A stretch of 64,000 nucleotides of DNA from Dolomedes plantarius (GCA_907164885.2 OU015496.1:107474322-107538321), one strand, 5' to 3'; positions 23,443 through 35,775 are shown, counted from the stretch's first letter. Notes: a model not told the origin generated them from the sequence alone. Numbers and translations: made by a program.

Positions 23443-25066
23443 TTAAATTCTAAAAATTAATCTTTAAAAATTCACCAAAAATCATAAAATGGAGGTAAAG
23501 ATTCGAAAAAGATTTCATATTAAAGGAATTTTTATGATCTTTTTCGTGATATAAATTTTATAACCCTCAAATTATTATTATTTTAAATGCAAACTTAAAA
23601 AAAAGTTACTAAAACAACTCAAAAATTTAATTTTAAAAAAATCTAAGAACTTTTCAAAAATTTTTCTTAGTGCACTCCTACACTATAAGAAGAATCGCCA
23701 TGCAAAATTTCAGCCCTTTTATTTCCCGCGGTTTGGTCTGTACGTTGTATGTCAGTCAGTCAATCAGTCAGTCAGTCAGTTAGTTACGGAACTGTTTTAT
23801 ATATATATATTATTATTACTATCTTTATATCGTAACGTTAACTTCATGCGCACGCATTATTTTCCTATGCTTTTTTTATCTTTATTATAGCGTAATTTTC
23901 ATATGATTTTAAACAACAATAATTTTTAACTGGCATTCAATTCGCTGTTAAAACTTTATATTTACACCCTATTTAAAAGAAGTAGGGTGTAAATTTTTCA
24001 AAGAGGATGTTTCAAGACCCAACTTCAAAGAAGTAGGGTGTAAATTGTAGGGTAGAAAGTTGGTAAAATCAAAATTTTGTGCAATGTATTTAATTTCTCG
24101 ATTAAAAGTAGTTTTTTTCTAAAAATTAATTTATTTCGCTTGAAAAGCTAAATATTTTATGCCCGCGGTTTATATTATTATTACTATCTTTATATCATAA
24201 AGTTAACTTCATACGCGAGCATTATTTTCATATGCTTTTTTTATTATTATCTTTATAATAGCTTTATTTTCATATGCTTTTAAACAACTGTCGTTTTTAT
24301 TCATATTATGTTGGTTTTTTATTAATTAAAAATTAAGGGTAATTAATTTCGATTCCGGAAGTTCTTATTATCTTTATTTTCATATGCTTTTTCATTTACA
24401 AATTATTCAAATGTTGGTTAAAAAACTTATGTAATTCATACATTTGCGTGAGTTTAATTATTGTAATTAATAAATTTATATTTCTGGAGAGGATGTTTCA
24501 GGTTTTAGTGGTACTATGATGAAAGGCTGAATCTACCAAAATTCTGAGGAGTTTATTATGGACAGAAAAGGAATTTAATATGTAGAGGATGTTTATAGGA
24601 GTTTAATGTGGAGAGGAGTTGAATGGTTTGCAGCCCTCAATCAAACAGGCAACGCTAGAGTCATATCATGGTTCTATTGGAAATTTCAGCTAAACCTGTA
24701 ATTTCAGCTTCTTTTTATGCCCAAATGATAAAAGGCTAAATCTAGCTGAATTCTGAGGAGTTTATTATAATTTTATATATTTTTTATTGGGTTTTCATTT
24801 TATTCATGTGTATAAGATTTCACATATTTTTTTCTATGTTATTTAATACGTGTTTAGTTTTAAATTAATTTTAGTTAGCAAACATTAGACAATTTGACAT
24901 TTTTACTTTTCAGATTTTAGTGCTTCAATGATGAAAGGCTGAAATTCCTGAATTCTGAGATGTGTATAACATTTCACATATACTTTTTCTATGTTATTTA
25001 TACTGTGTTGATTTTGGTTAACAAATATTGTTAAAATCCCGGGCAATGCCGGGTACTTCAGCTAGT

Positions 25067-25981
<915 letters not shown>

Positions 25982-26230
25982 TTATGCTATCAGTCCATGA
26001 GCTTTCCAGGATTTTTCAATGGTATTGCTAAACCTACAGAGTGCAGAGCACACGTTCAAATGTTTACATGTCTTAGAGCGACAAGAGTCGCAAACGATAC
26101 ATTCCAGGGAATCCACCATTCCAATGCAGAAAAGGTGAGATCGTAAACAATCATGCCCAGTCATCGGCCTGAATCTTGTTACTGCAGCTTTTATTTGGAC
26201 ATCAGGAACGACGGAAGTGTTCTCCTTAAG
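25982..26230 (-). pseudogene. non-LTR retrotransposon C-terminal fragment (post-RNase H)
   Basis: An 83-codon open stretch on the minus strand reads RFRPMTGHDCLRSHLFCIG, then a cysteine-rich segment (SLECIVCDSC, HLNVCSALCRF), and ends IEKSWKAHGLIA before a stop. The order 'T-G-H-x-x-L-x-x-H-L', 'C-x-x-C', 'E-H-L/KHL-x-x-C-x-x-L' is the conserved tail after the RNase H domain of many jockey-clade elements in arthropods. The open frame extends upstream of the ATG, so the ATG at 26162-26164 is not a true start. No reverse transcriptase lies upstream within reach, and the fragment is isolated. Confidence 0.8.
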
Positions 26231-26733
26231 GTTAACCCATCCTTTCTATTTAGATGATCCTACGGAATAAAGTAGACAACACTTTCTGGTCAAATGTTAT
26301 ATTGTGTAATATGTGACTTTTTAGAGTATTACATTAGCAGCAAATGTCATTGGGAAAAATACTTTCTCCCAAGAGTGCAGTAGTCTAGCTGGATGAATAC
26401 CGATTTTGCGATGCGTATTCGACCAGCGTTCGTAACCAAGCGAATAAACTGTTTAAAGTAAGGAAGTTATGAGCAGCGAGAGAGATCGCCGCTCATGCTG
26501 GGCAGCAGAGAGATTAGGAGGATCGAAGGCATAAGCCTGTAGTTTGGAGTAAAAATTGACTAGTGAATTTAGCGAAGAAATTCGATTATACAATTACAGT
26601 TCTACAACAAGTGCCGATGTATCGATTAGCTACGGTGAGAATTAATTACGTTATATTTAGAGGTGCTATTGAAATCATGCGTTGTTTAAAATTGTTCGTT
26701 TTGTATTTTACTGTAAATTCTGTGTGTGTGACT
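26231..26733. other. no feature recognised
   Basis: More GC-balanced than its surroundings at 26380-26560. No coding or repeat identity found. Confidence 0.45.
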
Positions 26734-26925
26734 GATGCCCCTTGACCGACAATTGTCAGTTGAAGTCCATAACGGCTATTGTTCGAAGTGGTGCGACTCC
26801 GGTGTTTAATAGCGCCACAAGGGTCGGAGTCCGACTTGGCTAAAGCACCGGTCCCGTAATTTTTTAACCGAGTCAAGTGATGAGACCGGAACACTTGACC
26901 CCTCACCTCCAGAGGTAAATTACTA
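26734..26925 (-). mobile_element. SINE family 2 fragment
   Basis: GATGCCCCTTGACCGACA, the CCACAAGGGTCGGAGTCCGA block and GAGTCAAGTGATGAGACCGG match the body of the 16458-16820 copy. The head is missing and the tail is decayed. Confidence 0.8.
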
Positions 26926-28268
26926 CTTTAACTCCTTCAGCTGTGTTCTTCTCAAACAGAGTGATAATTAACATTATGTTTGACATTTGAGTTACAGCTT
27001 CATATCTTACCCCAGAACATTTGGGCAATTAAGAAATCCTCTCGTAATTTATGTAAAATAATTAGACTGATGCAGGATAAGTATTAAAGGATATGCATGA
27101 GGGAAAACAATTCCTATCAAAGCAATATATGAAGTATTCCTAATTTAATTTAAGCAATATGTAAAACAATGATCAATCACTGTGCTAACCGATATTTTCT
27201 CATTTGTCGGGTGGTCGCCAAGAGGGCATTCTACAAACTTTGCAAACGCAGCGCAAATGCTGAAGGGATTATAAATTTTATTTTAGATAGGAAATCACAA
27301 ACGTGCACTTGTGTCAGAAAATAATTACGCTCGGTTAGAATGAGGCATTCTATCACCTATGAATTCAGATATATATGTATAATGATCATGTCCTTTATTC
27401 GTAAATGTCAATACGAGCACAGTTTGACTTTCACAGTTTGATTTTCCCCTCTCAATCTTTTAAAGTATTTAAATACCTTTTTCCGCTATTCCAACATTAC
27501 CTGCAGTTTCCGATTTGCAGCTAACGGAATCCCTGGGAGATTACTATAACATATTCAAACGCACATGGATTTCATAAAGAAAATCCAAGTATTTTCCCCG
27601 TTTGTACTGAAGTTCATTAATATTTTATTTTAACATCGGGATTAGTGATTTGTCCGTACACAGACTTTCGATTCTAATGCTACGTGGTCCCAGAAGAAGA
27701 ACTACAACTCTGAAGTTCTGTGCATTATGGATTTCTAGAGATTGTCCGTTGCAGTTTTATAGTAATTCAGAGGGTATTTTAAAGTTACATAACTTTTGCA
27801 TTATTATGTTATTTATTCTTACTTCATGTTCTTAACAAATTCCAAATTCAGACAGTCTGTGAAAGGTGTCTGGAAAGCGATTCCTAAATCTGATATATTA
27901 GAAGTGGTGCCGTTTATTAAAGTATCTTTCAACTTTTGTTCTTATTTATTAATTAATGCATGACTAAGAACTTATGAATAAACTGCTCGGCATAAAGCGC
28001 TGTCGTTTTTCTATGCAGTCTGGCTAAAAAGACGTTAAATATTACGTCTGAAAAGTTTCATTATTCAGGTATAACGTTTATTGCTGCAAATTTAAGTTTA
28101 TATTTTAAAAATAAAATTCCCAAGCATCTAATGCAGGGAAAACTACAATGTTTCAATTAAAAAGTTCAAAATAGGATGAGTGTATGATTAGTTAGTTAAC
28201 AACGGAAATCGTTCTACCTTACAGAACTAGTCTACAACCACTCTTTGTGTTGCTAGCTATTTATAATA
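26926..28268. other. no feature recognised
   Basis: AT-rich, 1.3 kb with no gene, repeat family or structural motif that I can support. Confidence 0.5.
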
Positions 28269-28655
28269 TACTAGCTGAATACCCGTGCTTCGCTTACCCG
28301 TGGTTGGGTATTAGAGTAATGCATGGCATGAACACTTTTTCTCCTTGAGCACACCCGGTTAAAATAATAGCTTCGATTAAATTTTTATGCAGGGCTGTGA
28401 CTTGTAGTCTAGTGCCATAATTTCGGTGGTTTCAAATTCCCAAGGAGCATTACGGGTGTGCCCTTTCGCAAAGAGAGTTTATGGTATGGAAGACCCGGTG
28501 GTTTACGGGCATTTCAAAACTCTACTGGATAGTTTATGTCATCATCTGAATTACAGACAGTCTCTATCGACTGTCTAAATTTCAGCCCTTTAGGTCTAGC
28601 GGTTTGGTCTGTGCGAGGTCTGTCAGTCCGTCACGGAACTGTTTTATATATAGGT
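28269..28655 (-). mobile_element. short non-autonomous Helitron (family B-like)
   Basis: In minus orientation, the 3' end is at the left, reading on that strand CGAAGCACGGGTATTCAGCTAG with CTAG last. The 5' end at the right reads TATATATAAAACAGTTCCGT. About 387 bp long, with no coding. The inner GACAGTCTCTATCGACTGTC is a small hairpin. Confidence 0.75.
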
Positions 28656-28737
28656 TTAATTTAATATCCATAAAACATAGTAATTTGAATTAAATCCTTA
28701 AAAAACTGCCATCTCAATTATTCTAGTCATTAAATTT

Positions 28738-29197
28738 CATCTTTTACTGTATTTTAATATTATTTTTGTCAAATGATTTCGTTGTTATGCACAAGACGTA
28801 TCACAAAAAGAAAAGAAATCGTGTGATCAGCATTTAATAAATTAAATTCTAAAATTTAAGCGTTAAAAATTCACCAAAAATCACAAAATGGAGGTAAAGA
28901 TTCGAAAAAGATTTCATTTTAAAGGATTTTTTATAATCTTTCTCGTGATATAAATTTTATAACCCACGGATTATTATTTTAAATGTAAGCTTTAAAGAAT
29001 GTTACAAAAGCAGCTTAAAAGTTTAATTTTAAAAAAACTAAGGAGAATTTTTCAAAAATCTTTCTTAGTACACCCCTGCACTATAAGAAGAATCGCTATG
29101 CAAAATTTCAGCCCTTTAGGTCCAGCGGTTTGGTCTGTGCGTTGTATGTCAGTCAGTGAGTCAGTCAGTTACGGAACTGTTTTATATATATATATAG
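28738..29197 (-). mobile_element. Helitron family B copy 3 (3'-truncated)
   Basis: Matches the 5' two thirds of copies 1 and 4, including an intact AATAAATTAAATTCTAAAA target word, GGTCCAGCGGTTTGGTCTGT and the TACGGAACTGTTTTATATAT end. The 3' third is missing. It lies immediately next to the short Helitron at 28269-28655. Confidence 0.8.
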
Positions 29198-29394
29198 AGA
29201 CAAGCAACATTTTAACGCTTACTGTAGAGCTCTATATCTGTTATAAGATATTTTAATATTATGTAGCTATTTATTCGTTCCTATCCTCCTCCAAATGTTA
29301 TTTTAATCATTATGCTTTTAATGCACTCCATTTACACTGCAGCTTTAAGATTAACTCAAACTCGAAAGGGGAAAAAAACCCACATTAACACCCT

Positions 29395-29700
29395 TGCTTA
29401 TCCACTTTCTGACACCGACTAATTAAATTCAATAACCTTTCAATGGCTGGGACCCATTTCCAGTGATTCCCCATTATACTAGTTTCTCTCTCTCTCTCTC
29501 GACATCGCTTTAACACGAATTCAACGTCCCAGCTACGTCTGGCTCCATCATCATTCATTCCTCCAACGCCCCCAGAAAGAAAGAGCCACAGCAAAATGGC
29601 TCCTTAATTTGTACCTGACAGGTTAGTTTCCGGGCGAGAAGGGACGGGAAATAAATCGACGGCAGCAAATAACGGAATGTACAAAAGGGTCCCGAAGTAA
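29395..29700. repeat. unclassified diverged repeat (family G), copy 3
   Basis: Collinear with copies at 15113 and 19323. Best blocks are CAGCAAAATGGCTCCTTAAT with TTGTACCTGACAGGTTAGTT, ATCATCATTCATTCCTCCAA, and GGACGGGAAATAAATCGACG (copy 2 has TTGGAAATAAATCAAAGG). A CT microsatellite interrupts it at 29486-29500. Confidence 0.55.
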
Positions 29701-29865
29701 TTCGCTTCAGCACTGATTAATCAAGAGAATGGTTCCACTATTTATTCCAAAAAAAACGAAACATGACAAAGCTTTGAGAGTAACTGTTAAGATTATTTTT
29801 TAAATATGTTTAAATTTATTTTTTAAATATGATCAAATAGATTAGAAATATAATTCTTAATGTAA

Positions 29866-30292
29866 AAAAATTTGATTTATGCTTCGAAGACCTGGAGTCT
29901 GACAGCTAGGGAGGAAAAGTTTCTGAGTCTTTTGAACGCAGGGTCTTCAGAAGTGTTTTTGGAGGTATTCTGGAAAATGGTGTCTGGAAATTCCGGATTA
30001 TACAGGATGTTCAAAGAGCCAGATGTTGTTCATAACACTAAAATATGCTGCCTCAATTGGGTTGGGCACCTTATCAATATGAACTTCAATAACATATTAA
30101 AGGAAATTTTCTTAGCTAGACCAATTAACACAAGAAGAAGTTGAAGACCTAAACTTCGTTGGGTGGATGCAGTTGAGGACGATTATTTAATCCTTAAAAC
30201 TAGGAATTGGAGGAGTTTGGTTGATAGTAGATGTGGCTGGAAATGTCTGGTTCAGAACACCTTGGCCCGCCCTGGGCTGGTGCGCCATGAAT
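29866..30292 (+). pseudogene. non-LTR retrotransposon reverse transcriptase C-terminus (broken)
   Basis: The frame beginning near 29872 gives YASKTWSLTAREEKFLSLLN, then SGLYRMFKEPDVV, a WVGHLINM segment and ARPINTRRS before a TGA at ~30142. The following codons continue as RPKLRWVDAVEDD, then with shifts a NWRSLVDS-like piece, and end near LARPGLVRHE. This is the characteristic C-terminal extension of reverse transcriptases ('Y-G-x-E-T-W-x-L', 'L-Y-R-L-Y-K-E-P-D-I-V', 'L-R-W-A-G-H-V', 'GRP-x-L-R-W-x-D') found in abundant arthropod LINEs. The upstream palm domain is absent, a typical 5' truncation. I cannot assign the clade. Confidence 0.85.
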
Positions 30293-30369
30293 GACGAATG
30301 TAAAAAATTATACCATAATACCAGAAGCTCACATACGCTCATTACAAGTAATTCTAGTCTGTCATATTA

Positions 30370-30551
30370 TCAGGTCATGTGATGGACGTAATGGCTAGGG
30401 CGCTGCCATTCGGTTCAGATCTTGTGGGTTCGAGTCCCACTGTTGGCATGAATGTCTGTAACCGTTCGTAATCGGCTTTAAACTGTAGGTCCTGGTCTAA
30501 TTAACTCTCGTGTAGCAAAAAGTTGATGGTAACGCTTCAAACCAAACCTAC
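30370..30551 (+). mobile_element. tRNA-derived SINE family 1, copy b
   Basis: A 182-bp copy with B box GGTTCGAGTCCC, body TCGTAATCGGCTTTAAACTG and a 3' AAACCAAACC tail. The exact 11-bp target duplication CTGTCATATTA lies at 30359-30369 and 30552-30562. Confidence 0.93.
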
Positions 30552-30821
30552 CTGTCATATTACCATATACATTTAAGGTCAAAGCATTCGGTGTTATCTA
30601 TTTATATATCAACATTAGCTTTTTAATTTCCTTTTTTAAATCTATTTCCGTTCATGCAACACTTTAATTTAAATCAGTTTTCTCTTTATTTTTCTACCTT
30701 GAAGCACTTCAATCTGTACGACGATCTTTTCTTTTGTTTCCTATGAAAATTCCAGACATGCTGCTCCAGGGAGTTTTCGTTAGCAGTGTAGTCGCGGACG
30801 ACATCGTCTGATCTCAGTTCT

Positions 30822-31540
30822 TTCCCTTGTCTCTGGTTTGTTCTCGCATCAAAGATTTCTATCAGATATCTTATTAAAAGTTACTATATGCTCTTTCTTG
30901 GATCATGTATAAGTTTATAAATACATGTCATGTTCTTTTTTTTCAGTCAGTCTGTGTCTATCTGTGCTGTAGCTAGCTCGTATAGCTACAACAACTACTT
31001 TACAGTTGGTCCAAAATATACAGTTGGTCCAAAATATTCCCTTCTCTCTGGTTTGTTCTCGCATCAATTTCTATTGGATGTCTTATTAAAAGTTATTTTT
31101 GGCTCTTTCTTGGATCATGTATAAGTTTATAAATACATGTGTTGTTCTTTTTTTCTCAGTCAGTCTGTGTCTATCTGTGCTGTAGCTAGCTCGTATAGCT
31201 ACAACAACTACTTTACAGTTCGTCCAAAATATACAACAGTTGGTCAAAATATACAACAGTCAGTCTGTGTCTATCTGTGTTGTAGCTAGCTCGGATAGCT
31301 ACAACAACTACTTTACAGTTGGTCCAAAATATTCCCTTGTCTCTGGTTTGTTCTCGCATCAAAGATTTCTAATGGATGTCTTATTAAAAGTTACTATTGG
31401 CTCTTTTTTGGATCATGTATAAAAGTTTATAAATACATGTTGTGTTCTTTTTTTCTGTCAGTCTGTGTCTATTTGTGTTGTAGCTAGCTCGGATAGCTAC
31501 AAGAACTGCTTTACAGTTGGTCCAAAATAACCAACTGTAA
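30822..31540. repeat. tandem array, ~215-bp unit, about 3.3 copies
   Basis: Units begin at 30822, 31037 and 31332 with TTCCCTTGTCTCTGGTTTGT (the second differs by one or two bases). Each contains GGATCATGTATAAGTTTATA, CAGTCAGTCTGTGTCTATC and the hairpin-forming GTAGCTAGCTCGTATAGCTA. The second unit carries an extra ~97-bp internal duplication (31162-31258), and an 18-bp TACAGTTGGTCCAAAATA duplication occurs at 31003-31037. The units share an open frame of about 60 codons that is not convincingly coding. Confidence 0.85.
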
Positions 31541-32111
31541 ATTTCCTATATGTATGTTTTCCGGGTCCATGGAAGTCTTTAAACTTAACGCAGTTGCCCC
31601 TCTTATAAAAGCAGCTTTTACCAAAATTTTTGAGCTTTGGTTTCTACTGAAATGGCATGCCCTTTCCTTGGAAAAAGAAATATTCAAAGCTCACATTTAG
31701 CCAAGTGACTGATCCGATTGGAACTGGGTTCCACTAAATATGCCCTAAACCTCTTTTTCTCACAGAACGATGGAGATAAATTTAGACAAAACACAGTTCC
31801 AGGAGCCTGATTTTCATTGTGATTTCTCGTTTTATTAAAAGCAAACTGACAACAAAAAAATGTGTTAAATTATTTAATTTTAAAGACTAGCGAATTTTCT
31901 CCCAAAAACACTTTTTAGGATCTTTAAACAGCCTTCTGGATATACACTAACTCATTAATATATAAATAACGTAAACTCATTTTCCATTAAGCTGTGTTTC
32001 ATCGGTATGCCCTCAAATAAATTTTAAATATTAATTTACTTCATTACCCTCGTGGATCTGAAAGCTTCTTTTGCGAACAGAATAATTTCCGCTGTCTTTT
32101 ACACTTCTGCA
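31541..32111. other. no feature recognised
   Basis: AT-rich gap after the tandem array. No motif. Confidence 0.5.
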
Positions 32112-32160
32112 TTTTATTATATATATATATATATGTAATATATGTGTGTGTGTGTGTGTG
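32112..32160. repeat. (TA)n(TG)n microsatellite
   Basis: Short compound dinucleotide tract. Confidence 0.95.
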
Positions 32161-32574
32161 TAATAATATGAACGCCACCCCAGTTTTAATTCTATTGCAA
32201 TCTTGTCTTTTCCCTTTATATATGTACCCTTTATATATGCCCTATATATATGCGCGTTCTTTCTATATGCGCCTGGATGTCGCTCCACACGGGGTCACGT
32301 GGTAAAGAGAGGTAAAGAGAGGCTAAATTTCATATGTGCTGGTGTGAGCTTCGGTTCTAGGGACTTAAAGATTGAATCAAGGAATGAGCGGATGCCATTA
32401 TCCATTCTCTCTGCTTATAAATATGTAAATAGCTTCTACTCGTTTACATTAAGTACAATATGTTTAACTGCTAGATAATAATAACGTGTTTAAAGTAACA
32501 AGAGTATTATTCCGTTTAACTGAATCATTTGATTTCGACTTTATGTGCACGAGACCCGAATACCAAGAAGAATG

Positions 32575-32577
<3 letters not shown>
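32161..32577. other. no feature recognised
   Basis: Includes a locally repeated CCCTTTATATATG / CCCTATATATATG motif at 32212-32250. No gene found. Confidence 0.5.

Positions 32578-32661
<84 letters not shown>
32578..32661. repeat. (TA)n(TG)n microsatellite
   Basis: About 30 bp of TA followed by about 50 bp of TG with one GA interruption. Confidence 0.97.
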
Positions 32662-32663
<2 letters not shown>

Positions 32664-33310
32664 TGTGATGTCGTCACGTAACTAAAATACCTCCCTTTAA
32701 AAATTCTAAGAATTTCATTGCAGTGGGAAGCCTTTGTGCGGGGTTGATCGCTCTGAAAACTGGCCGACTTGTGATGTTCGTCGAGAAAACTACTAACGAG
32801 TTTATAGTGAAGCATATGTTCCCTGTAGGTGTTTATGGTCGTCTCGTCAGAGTAGTGCCAGATGTCATCTCCAACAATTGAAGTCGCGCGGTGTCCTGAA
32901 CGAACCTATTCCTGGCGAAAGCTAGGACCACGGAGCTCTGATTGCATCACCGATGGTAAGAGCGGCTTTTGTTCAGAAGACGCGGGGACAAGGCGATAAA
33001 TAAGCGATCGACACGCGACCCGATACAGAGCGGGGACAGCAGATCTTGACTTCAGTCAGAATAGGGAAACGACACTAATCTGAAATCCGAGCGTTGCGCG
33101 TGTCGGAGTACCGTCCGAAGGCTGATGTTACGTTAGGCTTCATGCCTATGCATGGGACTTGCAAATGCATGGGAATTCATGAAAATGCATGGGACATGCA
33201 ACATCAATTCATCTTTGTTCATCATAGTTTCTATTATTTTTATCTTAAATAAAGAGATTTGTTTCTCTAAACCCGTCTCTGTGCTAATTGTTGAAACGGA
33301 TAGGAGTATC
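32662..33310 (+). other. possible solo LTR or retroelement fragment
   Basis: A GC-richer, CpG-containing block between microsatellites. It starts near TGATGTCGTCACGTAAC, ends after TTAAATAAAGAGATTTG (AATAAA at about 33248) and a CCCGTCTCTGTGCTAATTG segment, which is the U3-R-U5 style of an LTR. ATGCATGGGA repeats three times at 33147-33195. No second LTR, no target duplication and no gag-pol are seen, so the call is tentative. Confidence 0.3.
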
Positions 33311-33391
33311 CGGAATTAACCTTGAAGGAGGGCTAGATAGAAAAGCAGCTAGTCTAGCCTCATTATAGTATGTGTCTATACGTATGTGTGC

Positions 33392-33394
33392 ATG

Positions 33395-33453
<59 letters not shown>

Positions 33454-33458
33454 ATATA

Positions 33459-33520
<62 letters not shown>
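33392..33520. repeat. (CT)n(TA)n microsatellite
   Basis: About 20 bp of CT followed by about 110 bp of TA with a few TC interruptions. Confidence 0.97.
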
Positions 33521-33523
<3 letters not shown>

Positions 33524-33822
33524 GGTATACAATTTTTAAGTTGATCACCTGTACATTTTCTTTCCCTGCCATGCTTAGGATGACATTACCGAATTCCGTT
33601 CTCACGAACCCAGGGATAATTTTCATAGCCTCAGCAATCCCTGGGAAGCCACGAAATCCTCTGGCCCTTTGTCTATGTCCAAATAAGGAGATCTGATGCA
33701 CAACTCATGGAGCTTGCAAAGAAACATCTTTGCTCAGCAATTCTGAACCGCAGATTACCTCTATACGCTATCCCGGGACACACTCGGGGGCTGGCTGTCT
33801 ACTAGAGAAGATGCACGTTTTA
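33521..33822. other. unrecognised stretch, minus-strand ORF
   Basis: Moderate GC content. The minus strand is open from 33701 down into the microsatellite and reads [20 protein letters not shown] at its start. I do not recognise a family, and a second minus frame is equally open. It could be a transposase scrap or chance. Confidence 0.3.
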
Positions 33823-33996
33823 GGCTCGGTGCACACGAGCGATCCGGTGTCGTTGCGGCACTGCAGTTGCGATCAGGAGTACAACAGAGTTGAACTAACC
33901 GACGACGCCTGTGGGAGTTGGTTAGTTCAACTCTATGTACTCCTGATCGAAACTGCGGTGCCGCAACGACACCAGATCGCTCGTGTGCACCGAGCC
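33823..33996. mobile_element. foldback MITE, 174 bp
   Basis: Almost the whole element is a hairpin. The left end GGCTCGGTGCACACGAGCGA pairs with the right end, and the arms run for about 77 bp through GTCGTTGCGGCACTGCAGTT and GATCAGGAGTAC to GAGTTGAACTAACC, with about 20 nt of loop. There are only a few mismatches, so it is relatively young. No clear target duplication. It abuts the left end of the PIF/Harbinger relic. Confidence 0.85.
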
Positions 33997-34201
33997 AAGG
34001 TGCACTTACACTACGCTGACGTGTCGTGTTGACACTTCAGCTGACGTGTTACGAAAAAAATTAAACCATTATTTTAAAAAGGAGTTTGCATACTACGCTG
34101 ACTTGTTGTGTCGTGTCGTGACGTGAGAAAACACGCCCCCTGATTCGTCAGCTCCAAATATAAATTCCCAGATCTCGTCAGCAGGCGTCAGGCCGTCAGC
34201 T

Positions 34202-34326
34202 ATGAACAGGGAAGAATAGCTCATCAAGCATGTGAAGAGACACCCTATTTTATTCGACCATTTCAACAAAGATTATAGAAACAAATATGCATGCAATGAA
34301 GCATGGGAAAAGATCGGAAATATCAG
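34202..34326 (+). pseudogene. MADF-domain protein exon of PIF/Harbinger element (broken)
   Basis: From ATG 34202 the frame reads MNREE, a TAG stop (34217-34219), then LIKHVKRHPILFDHFNKDYR and YACNEAWEKIGNI. This is the first half of a MADF (Myb/SANT-like) domain, whose signature is 'L-I-x-x-V-x-x-x-P-x-L-(F/W)-D-x-x-x-x-x-Y-x-x-x-x-x-x-x-x-A-W-x-x-I'. Such proteins accompany the transposase in PIF/Harbinger elements and help it enter the nucleus and bind the ends. The frame ends at CAG followed by GTGCTA, a plausible splice donor. The second half of the domain is not visible downstream. Confidence 0.8.
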
Positions 34327-35197
34327 GTGCTATTTACATTTATTTACTAATTTATTGCAAAGTTAGGCAGTTTGAATGATTTAACCAATATTTCAAACAC
34401 TTTAAAAACACGTTTATAAAATCAGTGTTTTCTTAAAATTGTCATAGCATAAAATTTGGTTTCTTTAAAAACTGGCGGTAAATTTGATTAATGATCTTGT
34501 AAAATGTAAACAAAGAGGAAGGGGTGATTTTACAATATAAACAGGTGTTCGTGCCCTCGGTTTGTTTTCGATTTTCATCTTTTCGACAGCAAACATAATT
34601 TATATGTGTTTATATTATTTACATTTATAAATTTAGTATTTTATTTAAATTTTTCATAGCAAAAAATATGTTTTTTATGAATTAGCGGCAACAGTTGGCT
34701 ATTGATCTTATCAAATGTAAACAAATAGAGTGTGCAACAATACAATATAAACAGGTGTTCGTCCCCTCTTCTTTTTAAATTCCATCTTTTATACAGCAAA
34801 AATAATTTATATGAACTTAGTTTATGTATATTTATAAATTTATATATATTTTTTTGATTGATAGTTACCTTCAATTAAATATTATAGGCAGACGACGGTC
34901 TTCGACGAAAAATTACCTACTTATTTGTAGAGTATTTGAATTAATTTGAATACTAGGTAGAAAAAAAATTCACTACAGGTTATTTATTTACATTCTTTAA
35001 TAACTCAAAATTATAGCAACAAAAATGATAAATGTTTTATAAAAAACATTAATAAAAATGTTTACAAAAAATATTAATGGGCCATTTTTCCTCTATGAAT
35101 GATCTCTCATTGCCATGAACAGCTTGCAGCCCTTTCATTAGAAACAAAGTATTTTTTGAACTACTCCCTCACTAGTCCAGTTTCACGACACGACACG

Positions 35198-35545
35198 TCA
35201 GTGTTTATTTCCACGAATCGGTTCCACATTTCGAAAACTTCTTATTTCTTCCTCCTTTACTTGCACTTGATGTTCAAAAGGTGTAATTGTTTTACAACTT
35301 CTGCGCATGTTATGAAGACAGCATGCTGCTAAAAATATATAATCACAAGTTTCCGGTTGAGATTCTATGGGTTTCAGAAACACTCTCCATCTTCCTGCTG
35401 ATATGCAAAATGCATTTTCTACTGTGCGTCGTGCTCATAAATGCCTGTAGTTATAAATTTTTTCTCCGTCGTTCTTTATAGAATTCTTGCTATAGAGATG
35501 CATCAAGTATGTTTTTAATGTTAAAGCCTCATCAGTGACAATAAA
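35198..35545 (-). pseudogene. PIF/Harbinger (HARBI1-like) transposase C-terminal part (broken)
   Basis: On the minus strand one frame gives FIVTDEALTLKTYLM, then IYNYRHL, a TGA (about 35441), then ARRTVENAFCISAGRWRVFL, a PIESQPETCDYIFLAACCLH stretch and NMRR, ending at GNKH and a stop. This is the DDE_Tnp_4 signature: 'G-D-x-A-(F/Y)-x-L', 'F-N-x-x-x-S-x-x-R-x-x-(V/I)-E-N-x-F' with the third catalytic acid (Glu), and 'P-E-x-x-x-x-I-(V/I)-x-A-(C)-x-x-L-H-N'. The second Asp is the D in VTDEAL. The N-terminal half with the first Asp is deleted, and the sequence upstream (35560-35640) is a short GGTGCACCC/TATAAATAGTGG tandem repeat instead. Confidence 0.85.
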
Positions 35546-35775
35546 TCGATCGGCCACTATTTCTAGGGTGCACCCATATTATTTATAGGGTGCCACTATT
35601 TATAAGGTCCACCCGCAACGATATGCACCTTGTGAGAACCAAAAAACAATGGACTTGAATTCGTCACGACACGTCAGCGTAGTGTGCACACACTGCCTGA
35701 CACTGATGTGTTAACACGTCAGCTGACGTTGTCGTCAGCGTGTGTCAACACGTCACGTCAGCGTAGTCTGCTAGA

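Larger units (their letters stand above)
34003..35775. mobile_element. PIF/Harbinger relic with repeated-motif inverted ends
   Basis: The motif CACTACGCTGACGTGTCGTG occurs at the left (about 34011), with a second variant ACTACGCTGACTTGTTGTGT at 34092. On the right, inverted copies end at about 35768 and 35694 (complements ACTACGCTGACGTGACGTG and ACTACGCTGACGTGTCGTGA). So both ends carry the motif twice with AGCTGACGTGTTAAC between. Between the ends are remnants of the two PIF/Harbinger proteins, a MADF protein (34202-34326, plus) and the nuclease (35198-35545, minus). Most of both genes is deleted. Exact outer boundaries and target duplication are not resolved. Confidence 0.75.
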
